Positions 1 through 6,141 of a stretch of 6,141 nucleotides of DNA are shown here, in pieces; positions within the stretch are counted from its first letter, which is position 1; every line of letters begins with the position of its first letter. The notes beneath the pieces are model-generated. The model saw only the letters and a list, made by a program, of their open reading frames with translations, was not told the origin of the DNA and searched no databases. Origin of the DNA: an uncultured Verrucomicrobiota bacterium (GTDB lineage Bacteria; Verrucomicrobiota; Verrucomicrobiae; Opitutales; Opitutaceae). Both the position numbers and the translations under genes were made by a program. The DNA is taken from the NCBI GenBank assembly GCA_946482165.1, contig CAMLQS010000304.1:1-6141 (forward strand). The letters run 5' to 3'.

Positions 1-1389
1 CACCTCCTCGGCCTCATCAACGACGTCCTCGACATCTCCAAGATCGAGGCGGGCAAGATGACCCTCTACCTCGAGGACGCCCCTCTCCCCGCCCTCGTCG
101 ACGAGGTCGCCGCCACCATCCGCCCGCTCGTCGCCAAGAACAACAACACCCTCGTGCTCGAACCCGCCCCCGAGCTCGGCATCCTCCACGCCGACGTCAC
201 CAAGGTTCGCCAGACGCTCTTCAATCTCCTCAGCAACGCCGCCAAGTTCACGCACGACGGCCGCATCACGCTCCACGTCGCGGTCTCCCCGCGCGACGGC
301 CGCCCCTTCGTCCACTTCCGGGTCGCCGACACCGGCATCGGCATGACCAAGGAGCAGCTCGGCAAGCTCTTCCAGGCCTTCGTCCAGGCCGACGCCTCCA
401 CCACCCGCAAATACGGCGGCACCGGCCTCGGCCTCGCGATCTCCAAGAAATTCTGCCAGCTCATGGGCGGCGACATCGTCGTCGAGAGCCAGCCCGGCAA
501 AGGCACGGTATTCACCGCCTCGATACCCCTGCGCGTCGAGGACCCGTCCAGGTCCCGCCCCCCGTTTGGAGGGACGCCGTCGGCGTCCGCTCGGCAAAGT
601 GGCGGGAGCATCCTGCTCCCGGCCGATGATCCATCCCGCCTTGCCGCCTCCGCCGTCGCCGCGGGACCGTTGATCCTCGCCGTCGACGACGACCCCGCCG
701 TGCTCGACCTCCTCTCGCGCAACCTAAACCGCGAGGGCTACTCCGTGCGCACCGCCACCAACGGCCGCGACGCCCTCACCCTCGCCAAGGAACTCAAGCC
801 TCGCCTCATCACCCTCGACGTCATGATGCCCAGCATGGACGGCTGGTCGGTGCTCACCGCCCTCAAGGCCGATCCCGTGACGCGCGACATCCCCGTCGTC
901 ATGGTCTCCATCATCGACGACCGGCAGCTCGGCTTCGCCCTCGGCGCCGCCGACTACCTCACCAAACCCGTCGACCGCGCCCGCCTCGCCGACATCCTCT
1001 CCCGCCAGGTCCCGCACGACACCCGGCGCCTCGCCCTCGTCGTCGACGACCTCCGCGACAACCGCGCCGTCCTCCGCGCCACGCTCGAACGCGAAGGCTG
1101 GGAAGTCGCCGAGGCCGAGGACGGCCGCGCCGCGCTCGACGCCTTCGCCACGCAGAAGCCCGCCCTCGTCCTCCTCGACCTCATGATGCCCGTCATGGAC
1201 GGCTTCGAATTCCTCCGCGCCCTCCGGGCCCGCGAGGACGGCCGCGACGTTCCCGTTGTTGTCGTGACCGCCAAGGAGCTCACCTCCGACGAACGCGACT
1301 ACCTCCGCGCCTGCGTCGAAAACGTCGTGCAAAAAGGCCCCCTCGCCCACGACGCCCTCATCGCCGAAATCCGCAACCGCCTCGGCTAG
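1..1389 (+). CDS. Hybrid sensor histidine kinase with two C-terminal receiver domains (5' end outside window)
   Basis: The frame is open from base 1 to a TAG at 1387-1389, so the gene starts upstream; an ATG at 58 lies inside the dimerisation domain and is not the start. Numbering from the first codon, residues 1-20 (HLLGLINDVLDISKIEAGKM) are the second helix of a HisKA domain; the phospho-accepting His is off the window. The HATPase_c domain follows: N-box about 70-83 with N79, G1 box DTGIGM 110-115, F-box FQAF near 124-127, G2 box GGTGLGLA 139-146. A Pro/Ser/Gly-rich linker (about 180-222) carries two palindromic repeats. Receiver 1 (about 224-334) has acidic residues D229/D230, phosphoacceptor D273 in LDVMMP, S303 in place of the usual Thr, and K322. 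Receiver 2 (about 343-462) has D349/D350, D393 in LLDLMMP, T423 and K445 (KGP rather than KP). No HPt or DNA-binding domain follows. It should autophosphorylate and pass phosphate to its receivers; the signal is unknown because the sensor part is missing. Confidence 0.95.
   Translation, partial: HLLGLINDVLDISKIEAGKMTLYLEDAPLPALVDEVAATIRPLVAKNNNTLVLEPAPELGILHADVTKVRQTLFNLLSNAAKFTHDGRITLHVAVSPRDGRPFVHFRVADTGIGMTKEQLGKLFQAFVQADASTTRKYGGTGLGLAISKKFCQLMGGDIVVESQPGKGTVFTASIPLRVEDPSRSRPPFGGTPSASARQSGGSILLPADDPSRLAASAVAAGPLILAVDDDPAVLDLLSRNLNREGYSVRTATNGRDALTLAKELKPRLITLDVMMPSMDGWSVLTALKADPVTRDIPVVMVSIIDDRQLGFALGAADYLTKPVDRARLADILSRQVPHDTRRLALVVDDLRDNRAVLRATLEREGWEVAEAEDGRAALDAFATQKPALVLLDLMMPVMDGFEFLRALRAREDGRDVPVVVVTAKELTSDERDYLRACVENVVQKGPLAHDALIAEIRNRLG
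565..590 (+). repeat. Palindromic repeat, copy 1, in frame in the kinase linker
   Basis: The core GGACGCCG-T-CGGCGTCC (572-588) is a perfect inverted repeat with 8-base arms. It is preceded by TTTGGAG and followed by GC. The same element recurs at 4552-4580 with one substitution (570 versus 4557) and a 3-base insertion in the loop. Here it is read in sense as FGGTPSASA, within a low-complexity linker between the ATPase and receiver 1. Two near-identical copies in 6 kb are not expected by chance, so it is probably a dispersed repeat family. Confidence 0.75.
603..621 (+). repeat. Second palindrome in the kinase linker
   Basis: This is a perfect inverted repeat, CGGGAGCA (603-610) and TGCTCCCG (614-621), around a 3-base TCC loop. 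It starts 14 bases after the first palindrome ends, so the linker carries two tandem hairpins. It is read in frame as part of GGSILLPA. No second copy was found in the window. It may be the other half of a bipartite mobile palindromic element. Confidence 0.6.
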
Positions 1390-1573
1390 AACGGCCATGC
1401 TCCGGCGAGCGCGCAGGGCCTTCTTCCCGTCTCACCTGCGTTAGGCATTCGTCGCGCTTACCAAGGCGGGAGACCTCGCTAATGACCGCCGATCACCCGT
1501 TTTCCGGCTGACCTCCGGGGGCTTTCAAGCATGGGTATCCCGCGTTTGTTCCGCGTCTCCCTGAACGCGCCCC
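1390..1573. other. Spacer between kinase and TonB-dependent receptor, no recognisable element
   Basis: This 184-base gap must hold the receptor promoter unless the two genes are co-transcribed. No strong hairpin with a T-run follows the kinase stop, no convincing -35/-10 pair is visible, and no riboswitch signature was recognised (the B12-box GCCACTG and the TPP CTGAGA were checked). There is no clear Shine-Dalgarno before the receptor ATG at 1574. Confidence 0.5.
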
Positions 1574-3796
1574 ATGCCCCCGCCCCGCCTCCATCGCCGC
1601 TCCCGTTTGCGTCGCGTCGCCGCCTGGCTCGCGTCGCTTTTCGCGGCGACCTGCGTCATCGCGCAGGATGAGCCGGCGGCGGACGATCCCGTCGTGATGC
1701 TGGATCCGCTCGTCGTCGACGGAGACGACGCCTCCGCCGCCGACTACGACCCCACCGGCCTCGATGGCGACGAGGCCGGCCGCAAGGAACCGCCTTTCTC
1801 CAACGAATTTCTTTCGGACCCGGCCTTCGCCGAAGTGCCCCTTGGCGAACTCGACGCGGAGCTCGATGCCCTTGCCGCCTCGCGCGCCGACGCCGCCGCG
1901 GTCGCCGCCGGCTCGGAGACCGTAGACCTTCGCGGTTTCCCCGCGCCTTCCCGGCGCAACGGGTTCACGCAGGCCGGCATCCCCGAGGTTATCAATCCAG
2001 GCGGCTCCGAACTCGTCATCGGCGCTCTCGTCCCCGTGGTCGGACGCGCCGCGCCCGGCGGCATCCGCAACCACCAGGTCTTGCGGCCGCGCGGCCAAAC
2101 CACCCGTCAGCTCGAAAGCTCCCTCGGCACCCAGGGCAACGCCCGCGCCAAGGCCACGGCCGCGGGCGACGTCGTTCCGAAGAAAAGCTGGTATCTCCTC
2201 TCCGCCGCCTGGTCCGGACGCGACGGCCCGCAGCAGTTCGCCAAAACCGACCAACTCAACGTCGGCGCCGCCATCGCCATCCGCCACTCGCGGCGCACGA
2301 GCACCCTCTGGACCTTCGATGCCGTCGATTTTCACGGCAACCCCGCGCCCGGCGTGCCCGAATACCGCCGCACCTCGGGAGGGCCCGTCGTCGGGCCATA
2401 CCGGCCGCTCGCGGAGTTCCACACCTACGGCCCCGAGGCCTCCGTGCGCCGCCAGGCGGGTTCGGCCGGCTTTCAACTCGAAAGCCAGCTCACCCCCGAT
2501 CTCTCGCTCAGCTCGGGCACCCAGATCTACGGCCGCCACTCCGAGCAGGACCGCTTCACGACCGGCCAATACGTGGTCGACACCGGCTATTTCTCCGGCG
2601 TCCGCGAGCCCACCCACCGCGACGAATCCCACGTCGGCCTCGCCCACCAGAGCGATCTTACCCGGCGCGTTCAGCTGTTCGACGCCGAGCACAAACTGCT
2701 CGCCGGGATAGAGCTCTCCAGCTCCGAGGCCACCGACGAAAATCGAGGCCTCGAGCGAGCCGACCGCGACGCGCTGCCGTTGAGCGTTCGCCGCTTCGAC
2801 CCGTATTCACCCGATTACTACCGTCCCGCCTATTCGCCCGAACTCTACCGCCGGCTGATCTCGGACCGCGCCGTGTTGCTCGACTCCGCCGCGGGGGTCC
2901 TCTCGCTCCGCTCCGCCTTCGCCCGAGGCCGGACCGTCCTCACCGCCGGCATCCGCCGCGACTTCACCGAAGTCGAGGTCGAGGATCGCCGCCCTTCCGC
3001 CCCGCCGGCCGCGGCGCACTCCGAAAAGCGCCTCGCCAACACCTCCCTCCACGCCGGCGTGAACCAGCGCATCGGACGCCGCCTCCTGGTGTTCGCCACC
3101 GCCAGTTCCGCCGTGCAACCCTCGACGCGCGTCGACTCCCGCACCGGCGAAATCCAGGACAACGCCGCGACCGACGGCGTCGACCTCGGCTTTCGCACTC
3201 ACTTCCTCGAGCGCCGCCTCACCGCCGGCGCCATGGCCTTCGCCTACAACAACTCCAACATCGTCCGCCGCAATCCGCTCTACAACGACCCCGTCGCCGA
3301 CGCGGACCATACCCAGCCCCAACTCGTCACGAGCGGCGAAGAGGAGTTCCGCGGCCTCACTGCGCAGCTCGGTTGGAAACCGAGCAAGGACTGGACGTGG
3401 ACCGGCCGCGCCGCCTGGACCGACGCCACCACCATCTCGTCGCCCGACTTGCCCGAGGAGGAAGGCCTGCCGCTCGCTAACCTTCCGCGCTTCTCCGCAG
3501 CCACCGGCCTCCGTCGCAATTTTTCGGACGGCGCGCTCAAGGGATTTTCCATCGGCGGAAACATCACCCACGTCGGTTCGACCGTGCAAAGCTACCGGCG
3601 CCCGGGACGCGAACGGCTGGACTATCCGGCCTACACCGTCGCCGGCCTCGACACGTCCTACACGTGGAAAGCCGGCGCCGTCACGCACACGCTCAGCGCC
3701 TCGGTCGGCAACCTGTTCGACACCGACCTCCTCGAAAAAATCGCGCGCGTCGGCGCCGAGCGCAGTCTCACGGTCGGCTGGCGAGTGGCCTTCTGA
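1574..3796 (+). CDS. TonB-dependent outer-membrane receptor, compact, ligand unknown
   Basis: A 740-residue protein. The ATG at 1574 is the first possible start because an in-frame TGA lies at 1562-1564. Residues 1-30 form a Sec signal peptide: basic RRSRLRR, hydrophobic VAAWLASLFAATCVIA, probable cleavage before Q31. The Cys in AATC does not fit a lipobox. VMLDPLVV (41-48) resembles the TonB-box/linker of verrucomicrobial receptors. A short plug follows (about 75-172), recognisable by RGF (120-122), RNGF (128-131), the E146...G150 stretch and APGG before the final plug strand (160-163). The rest is an alternating beta-barrel pattern, ending in NLFDTDLLEK and a last strand with C-terminal Phe (LTVGWRVAF), as expected for BAM-assembled porins. 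It would import a scarce ligand using TonB/ExbBD energy. No carbohydrate, siderophore or cobalamin genes adjoin it, so the substrate cannot be named. My impression is that it is shorter than many receptors of such bacteria. Family assignment is firm; plug boundaries are approximate. Confidence 0.85.
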   Translation: MPPPRLHRRSRLRRVAAWLASLFAATCVIAQDEPAADDPVVMLDPLVVDGDDASAADYDPTGLDGDEAGRKEPPFSNEFLSDPAFAEVPLGELDAELDALAASRADAAAVAAGSETVDLRGFPAPSRRNGFTQAGIPEVINPGGSELVIGALVPVVGRAAPGGIRNHQVLRPRGQTTRQLESSLGTQGNARAKATAAGDVVPKKSWYLLSAAWSGRDGPQQFAKTDQLNVGAAIAIRHSRRTSTLWTFDAVDFHGNPAPGVPEYRRTSGGPVVGPYRPLAEFHTYGPEASVRRQAGSAGFQLESQLTPDLSLSSGTQIYGRHSEQDRFTTGQYVVDTGYFSGVREPTHRDESHVGLAHQSDLTRRVQLFDAEHKLLAGIELSSSEATDENRGLERADRDALPLSVRRFDPYSPDYYRPAYSPELYRRLISDRAVLLDSAAGVLSLRSAFARGRTVLTAGIRRDFTEVEVEDRRPSAPPAAAHSEKRLANTSLHAGVNQRIGRRLLVFATASSAVQPSTRVDSRTGEIQDNAATDGVDLGFRTHFLERRLTAGAMAFAYNNSNIVRRNPLYNDPVADADHTQPQLVTSGEEEFRGLTAQLGWKPSKDWTWTGRAAWTDATTISSPDLPEEEGLPLANLPRFSAATGLRRNFSDGALKGFSIGGNITHVGSTVQSYRRPGRERLDYPAYTVAGLDTSYTWKAGAVTHTLSASVGNLFDTDLLEKIARVGAERSLTVGWRVAF

Positions 3797-3849
3797 TGCC
3801 TGAAAATCGAACGTCGGCGGATTTACCCCGCAACCCGCCCTCCTCCCGC
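3797..3849. other. Convergent intergenic gap, no clear terminator
   Basis: These 53 bases separate the receptor stop from the queF stop on the opposite strand. No stable stem followed by a T-run was found in either direction. A weak 5-base stem (AGCGC 3852-3856 with GCGCT 3865-3869) lies inside the queF 3' end and is not convincing as a terminator. Termination may be Rho-dependent or occur further on. Confidence 0.4.
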
Positions 3850-4224
3850 TCAGCGCTTCTTCCCGCGCTTTGCCGCCTTCGGCTCCCAGCGAGCCGTCAC
3901 CACCGAGGTGAACCCGCCGCGCGCCTTCCAATCCGCCACGATCTCGAGCGAGCGCGGTTTTAGCGCCCCGCCCAGGTCGTCGCAGATCTTGTTCGTCACC
4001 GCTTCAAAGAAGATGCCCTCGTTGCGAAAGGCGTGGAAATACAGTTTCAGCGACTTCAGCTCCACGCAGGTCTTGTCCGGCGTGTAGCGCACCGTGATGT
4101 GCGCGAAATCCGGGTGCCCCGTCATCGGGCACAACGACGTGAACTCGTGGTGCGTGTGCGCGATCACGTAGTCGCGCTTCGGAGCGGGATTCGGAAAAGT
4201 CTCGAGCAGTTTAGCGTCGGCCAT
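3850..4224 (-). CDS. queF: NADPH-dependent 7-cyano-7-deazaguanine (preQ0) reductase, short type
   Basis: A 124-residue protein that reduces the nitrile of preQ0 to the amine preQ1 in queuosine biosynthesis, a cytosolic reaction of the tunnelling-fold (T-fold) family. The signature is clear: SLCPMTGHPDFA contains the nucleophile C32 (thioimide-forming) and, seven residues on, D39, the spacing known for the B. subtilis enzyme. ELKSLKLY (55-62) matches the QueF E(S/L)K(S/A)xK motif, followed by FRNEGIFFE with the conserved E74. The length fits the short homo-oligomeric class rather than the long fused class. The frame is open upstream to 4716, but that extension is low-complexity Arg/Gly-rich shadow of the neighbouring gene. 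Homology starts at MADAKLLETF, so the ATG at 4222-4224 was chosen; GGGTGG four bases upstream could be a weak ribosome site. It lies 44 bases after the FecR-domain gene, probably in one transcript. No other queuosine gene is in the window, and no preQ1 riboswitch was recognised in the short gap. Confidence 0.93.
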   Translation of the reverse strand: MADAKLLETFPNPAPKRDYVIAHTHHEFTSLCPMTGHPDFAHITVRYTPDKTCVELKSLKLYFHAFRNEGIFFEAVTNKICDDLGGALKPRSLEIVADWKARGGFTSVVTARWEPKAAKRGKKR

Positions 4225-4249
4225 TTCGCCACCCAAGCCCGCCCCGCCC

Positions 4250-4262
4250 GCCTTGACAAGGC
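4250..4262. repeat. Small perfect palindrome between the FecR-domain gene and queF
   Basis: GCCTTG-A-CAAGGC is a 13-base inverted repeat inside the 44-base gap, seven bases past the upstream stop. It could be an operator half-site pair or a very short RNA stem; there is no T-run, so it is not an intrinsic terminator. It may be chance. The embedded TTGACA on the plus strand has no -10 partner that leads to a gene. Confidence 0.3.
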
Positions 4263-4268
4263 CTCGCT

Positions 4269-5060
4269 CTACTTCCCCTCCGGCGCGCGGTCCGCGGGCT
4301 TGCCCGGCACGAGGAGTTGAAATCCCGCCGTATCCTTCGCGCCGCCAACATGCACGTTGCTCACCAATCGCAGACGCTCGCGCTGCGCCTGGCCCTGCTG
4401 CCGCAGCCTCTCCATCTGTGGAAGCGGCTCCTTGAACCGCGTGATCAAGCGGCTCGAGCCCAGCAACTCGTCCAGGAAGATGGTCACGACCGGCCCGAAG
4501 CCGCGCCCCTCGGGCTGAACGAAAACCACTTCGCCCGCCCGCATCTTCAGCTTTGGTGGGACGCCGTCCCCGGCGTCCGCGCCCGCCTCCATGCTTCCGG
4601 CTTCCACCACGCCGTCGTCCAGCGCCACCACTTTCAGGCCTTCGTTCTCGACCGCGCTCAGCAGCCACACTCCTTCGCCCAGCGCCACCCGCGCGCGCGC
4701 CGCGCCTACCGCCCATCGCCCACCCTCCGGCACGGCGGCGAGCGCCGTCCCGGCTCGAAGTTCGACCTCATCCGGCCTTGCGCCCGCGATCCACACAGCC
4801 CGCTCGCCGACTCGCCAGCGCCCGCGTTCGCCAACACGCCATTCCACCCGCGCACCCGGCCCCGTCAGCACCGCGTCGCCCGCGCGCAACTCCATGCCCG
4901 CCGCCGCCCGCCCGCGATACGCGCCGGCCCCGCCCTCGCGCACCAAAACGCGCCCGGAGGCTTCGCCCGCGACCAGACCCGCCGCGGGGGTTTCCCCGCG
5001 GCACAGCGAGGCCATCAGCACAATGCCCGCCAAAAGTATCCGCCGAGCCATGTAGTTCAT
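4269..5060 (-). CDS. Secreted FecR-domain protein beside a class III cyclase
   Basis: A 263-residue protein. The ATG at 5060 is preceded at once by an in-frame TAA (5061-5063), so it is the outermost start; AGGG (5069-5072) lies 8 bases upstream. A second ATG (M4, 5051) is possible but less well spaced. Residues 4-25 form a signal peptide (ARR, then ILLAGIVLMASLC); no good lipobox is seen. Residues about 30-155 look like a FecR domain: GEASGRVLV, then AGMELRAGDAVLTGPGARVEW, matching the family's G-V-x-V and GD-x-(V/L)-x-T-G-x-x-(S/A)-R pattern, with later beta-rich repeats to ALDDGVVEAG. Residues 161-170 (ADAGDGVPPK) are encoded by a palindromic repeat. The C-terminal part (about 195-235, FLDELLGSSRLITRFKEPLPQMERLRQQ...) is charged and probably helical. 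There is no N-terminal cytoplasmic anti-sigma segment or sigma factor nearby, so a classical FecR signalling role is unlikely. It follows the cyclase gene by 52 bases and may act in the envelope with that sensor. The exact role is not known. Confidence 0.75.
   Translation of the reverse strand: MNYMARRILLAGIVLMASLCRGETPAAGLVAGEASGRVLVREGGAGAYRGRAAAGMELRAGDAVLTGPGARVEWRVGERGRWRVGERAVWIAGARPDEVELRAGTALAAVPEGGRWAVGAARARVALGEGVWLLSAVENEGLKVVALDDGVVEAGSMEAGADAGDGVPPKLKMRAGEVVFVQPEGRGFGPVVTIFLDELLGSSRLITRFKEPLPQMERLRQQGQAQRERLRLVSNVHVGGAKDTAGFQLLVPGKPADRAPEGK
4552..4580 (-). repeat. Palindromic repeat, copy 2, in frame in the FecR-domain gene
   Basis: On the plus strand, GGACGCCG (4559-4566) and CGGCGTCC (4571-4578) form 8-base arms around TCCC, preceded by TTTGGTG and followed by GC as in copy 1. 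The host gene is on the minus strand, so the element is read in antisense relative to copy 1, giving ADAGDGVPPK (residues 161-170). The 3-base loop difference from copy 1 keeps the frame open. It lies just after the FecR-type beta region, at a plausible loop. Confidence 0.75.
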
Positions 5061-5112
5061 TTAAATTACCCTATCGCGAGTGTTTCGTCGTCCGGCGCGG
5101 AGGGGCCGGCAC
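5061..5112 (-). promoter_or_regulatory. Gap between cyclase and FecR-domain gene, with ribosome site
   Basis: In the direction of transcription, a small GC stem (5105-5109 with 5092-5096, 8-base loop) is followed by an AT-rich stretch just before the ATG. AGGG (5069-5072) is the likely ribosome binding site. The stem has no T-run, so read-through from the cyclase gene is expected. No promoter was identified with confidence. Confidence 0.4.
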
Positions 5113-6141
5113 TCACTTCGACTCCATCGTCCACACGCCGTCCCAGCCCGGTCCCGGCGGCTTGGCGCGCATCGACTCCACCCGCTTGAGCATGACCTTC
5201 GAGGGGTTGTTTTTCTCGTGGGCCTCAAGCCCGAGACTGCGCTCGAAGCGCTCCCGCGCCCCGTCCCAGTCCTGCGCGTAGTAGCGTTCCAGGCCCTCGG
5301 CGAAGATTCGCGCGCATTCCCGCATCCGTCCGCCCCCCGCATCGGCGTCCGCGGCCAGCGCCATCGCCTCGAACACCGCCACGGGCTTGGTGCGCCCCTT
5401 CACCACGATCCGGTCGAGCGGCCGAAACAGCACCGCGTCCGGCTCGGCGCGCCTGCTCGCCTCGACCACGCTTTCGGTCACCAGCGTGTAGACGCCGTAG
5501 GCCTTCGCGCCGGATTCCATGCGGGCGGCCAGATTCACCGTGTCGCCCATCATCGTGTAGTTGAATCGCGTGTGGCTCCCCATGTTGCCGACGACGGCGC
5601 GCCCGACGTTGAGCCCGATTCGCGTCTGCAAATTCGCCACGATGTCCGGCCAGCCTTTCTCCGCCTGCTCCGCCTTCCATTTCGCGCGGAGTTCGTTGCA
5701 GCGCCGATGCACGCGCAAGGCCGCCACCACCGCGCGATGGCCGTGATTCGGCAACACGAGCGGAGCCCCATACATCGCCACCAGCGCATCGCCGATGTAT
5801 TTGTCTAGCGTGCCGCCTTCCGCCTGCACGATGTCGGTGCAGGCGGAGAGATATTCGTTCATCAGCTCGACGAGCTGGGTCGGCGAGAGCTTCTCGGAGA
5901 AACTGGAGAAAGACTCGATGTCCGAGAAGTAGGCCGTGATCTCCTCCTCGACCCCGCCGAGGCGCGGCTCCTCGCCCGACTCCACCATCCGCGCAACGAG
6001 CGCGGGCGCCACATAGGTGGCGAACATGCCGCGGATGCGGTCTCGTTTCGCCTGCTCTTCGCGCACCTTCAAAGTCGCGAAAGCGCCTTGTTGCAGCAAC
6101 AGCGCCCCGAGCGGCACCGCCAGCGGCGTCATGATGCTCCA
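5113..6141 (-). CDS. Class III adenylate cyclase, probably CHASE2-type (5' end outside window)
   Basis: The frame is open to the right edge (codons W-S-I precede the ATG at 6132), so the true start and most of the sensor region are missing. Counting that Met as 1: residues about 1-21 (VPLGALLLQQGAFA) look like the last part of a membrane segment. A charged helix, REEQAKRDRIRGMF, then YVAPALVARMV lead into the catalytic domain, the usual junction in CHASE2 cyclases. The catalytic domain holds metal-binding D71 (YFSDIESFS) and D115 (LDKYIGDALVAMYG), adenine-selecting K111 and D197 (MMGDTVNLAARME), and transition-state N200 and R204. All are canonical, so cAMP production is predicted rather than cGMP. 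After VKGRTKPVAVFE (244-255), a tail (about 269-339) contains one TPR-like helical pair (CARIFAEGLERYYAQDWDGARERFERSL) and ends in WDGVWTMESK. It heads a tight run with the FecR-domain gene and queF. That the missing N-terminus is CHASE2 is inferred from family context, not seen. Confidence 0.88.
   Translation of the reverse strand, partial: WSIMTPLAVPLGALLLQQGAFATLKVREEQAKRDRIRGMFATYVAPALVARMVESGEEPRLGGVEEEITAYFSDIESFSSFSEKLSPTQLVELMNEYLSACTDIVQAEGGTLDKYIGDALVAMYGAPLVLPNHGHRAVVAALRVHRRCNELRAKWKAEQAEKGWPDIVANLQTRIGLNVGRAVVGNMGSHTRFNYTMMGDTVNLAARMESGAKAYGVYTLVTESVVEASRRAEPDAVLFRPLDRIVVKGRTKPVAVFEAMALAADADAGGGRMRECARIFAEGLERYYAQDWDGARERFERSLGLEAHEKNNPSKVMLKRVESMRAKPPGPGWDGVWTMESK

Noticed and set aside
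724..1398. Minus-strand frame of 224 codons opposite the kinase receivers
   Set aside because: It lies opposite two receiver domains with intact catalytic residues, and its Gly/Glu/Val/Asp-rich composition is the complement of the receiver codons.
2381..2397. GGCCCG-TCGT-CGGGCC hairpin after GGAGG inside the receptor gene, similar in geometry to the palindromic repeat
   Set aside because: Its arms differ from the repeat family and only the short GGAGGG lead is shared. It encodes GGPVVGP, an ordinary segment of the receptor, so chance is more likely than a third copy.
1493..2692. Long minus-strand frame (399 codons) opposite the receptor, and a similar one at 2807-3931 (374 codons)
   Set aside because: They are Gly/Ala/Arg/Glu-rich with no recognisable domain, and mirror the codon bias of the plus-strand receptor, whose signal peptide, plug and C-terminal strand are clear. 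Such shadows are expected at this GC content.
4690..4703. Alternating CG run (CGCGCGCGCGC) that might form Z-DNA
   Set aside because: It encodes Ala/Arg codons in a very GC-rich gene and is short; composition alone explains it.
4225..4716. Upstream extension of the queF frame, giving a 288-residue protein
   Set aside because: The extra residues are Arg/Gly/Ala-rich without any fold, overlap the FecR-domain gene in another frame, and QueF homology begins at the ATG at 4224.
4317..5281. Plus-strand frames of 154-290 codons opposite the FecR-domain and cyclase genes
   Set aside because: They are Pro/Arg/Ala/His-rich compositional shadows of the minus-strand genes, with no start signals or domains.

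Overview
The window is a GC-rich bacterial chromosomal segment. Codon choice is strongly biased to GCC, CTC, CGC and GAC. Several things fit a verrucomicrobial (Opitutaceae-like) genome: a large stand-alone TonB-dependent receptor, a multi-receiver hybrid kinase, a secreted FecR-domain protein next to a class III cyclase, and short palindromic elements inside reading frames. That placement is inference from style; no rRNA or marker gene is present. No phage, transposase, CRISPR, tRNA or rRNA signal was seen.

Layout. The plus strand carries the 3' part of a hybrid sensor histidine kinase with two C-terminal receiver domains (1-1389, truncated by the left edge). A 184-base spacer with no recognisable element follows, then a complete, compact TonB-dependent outer-membrane receptor (1574-3796). 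Converging from the right on the minus strand is a three-gene run: an adenylate/guanylate cyclase (5113-6141, truncated by the right edge, probably CHASE2-type), a secreted FecR-domain protein (4269-5060), and the short NADPH-dependent preQ0 reductase QueF (3850-4224). Gaps in this run are 52 and 44 bases, so co-transcription is plausible. The two sets converge across 53 bases with no clear terminator.

Function. The kinase would relay phosphate from its catalytic core to its receivers. The receptor would import an unidentified ligand across the outer membrane. The cyclase has every canonical catalytic residue and would make cAMP. The FecR-domain protein is exported and lacks a cytoplasmic anti-sigma region, so it more likely serves the cyclase's sensory side than a sigma factor. 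QueF belongs to queuosine biosynthesis and looks like a functionally unrelated passenger.

The most notable signal is a near-identical palindromic element of 26-29 bases. It occurs twice, once inside the kinase linker and once inside the FecR gene. It is in frame in both, but one gene reads it in sense and the other in antisense. A second palindrome lies just after the kinase copy. This looks like a protein-invading palindromic repeat family. No complete new defence or metabolic system was found.
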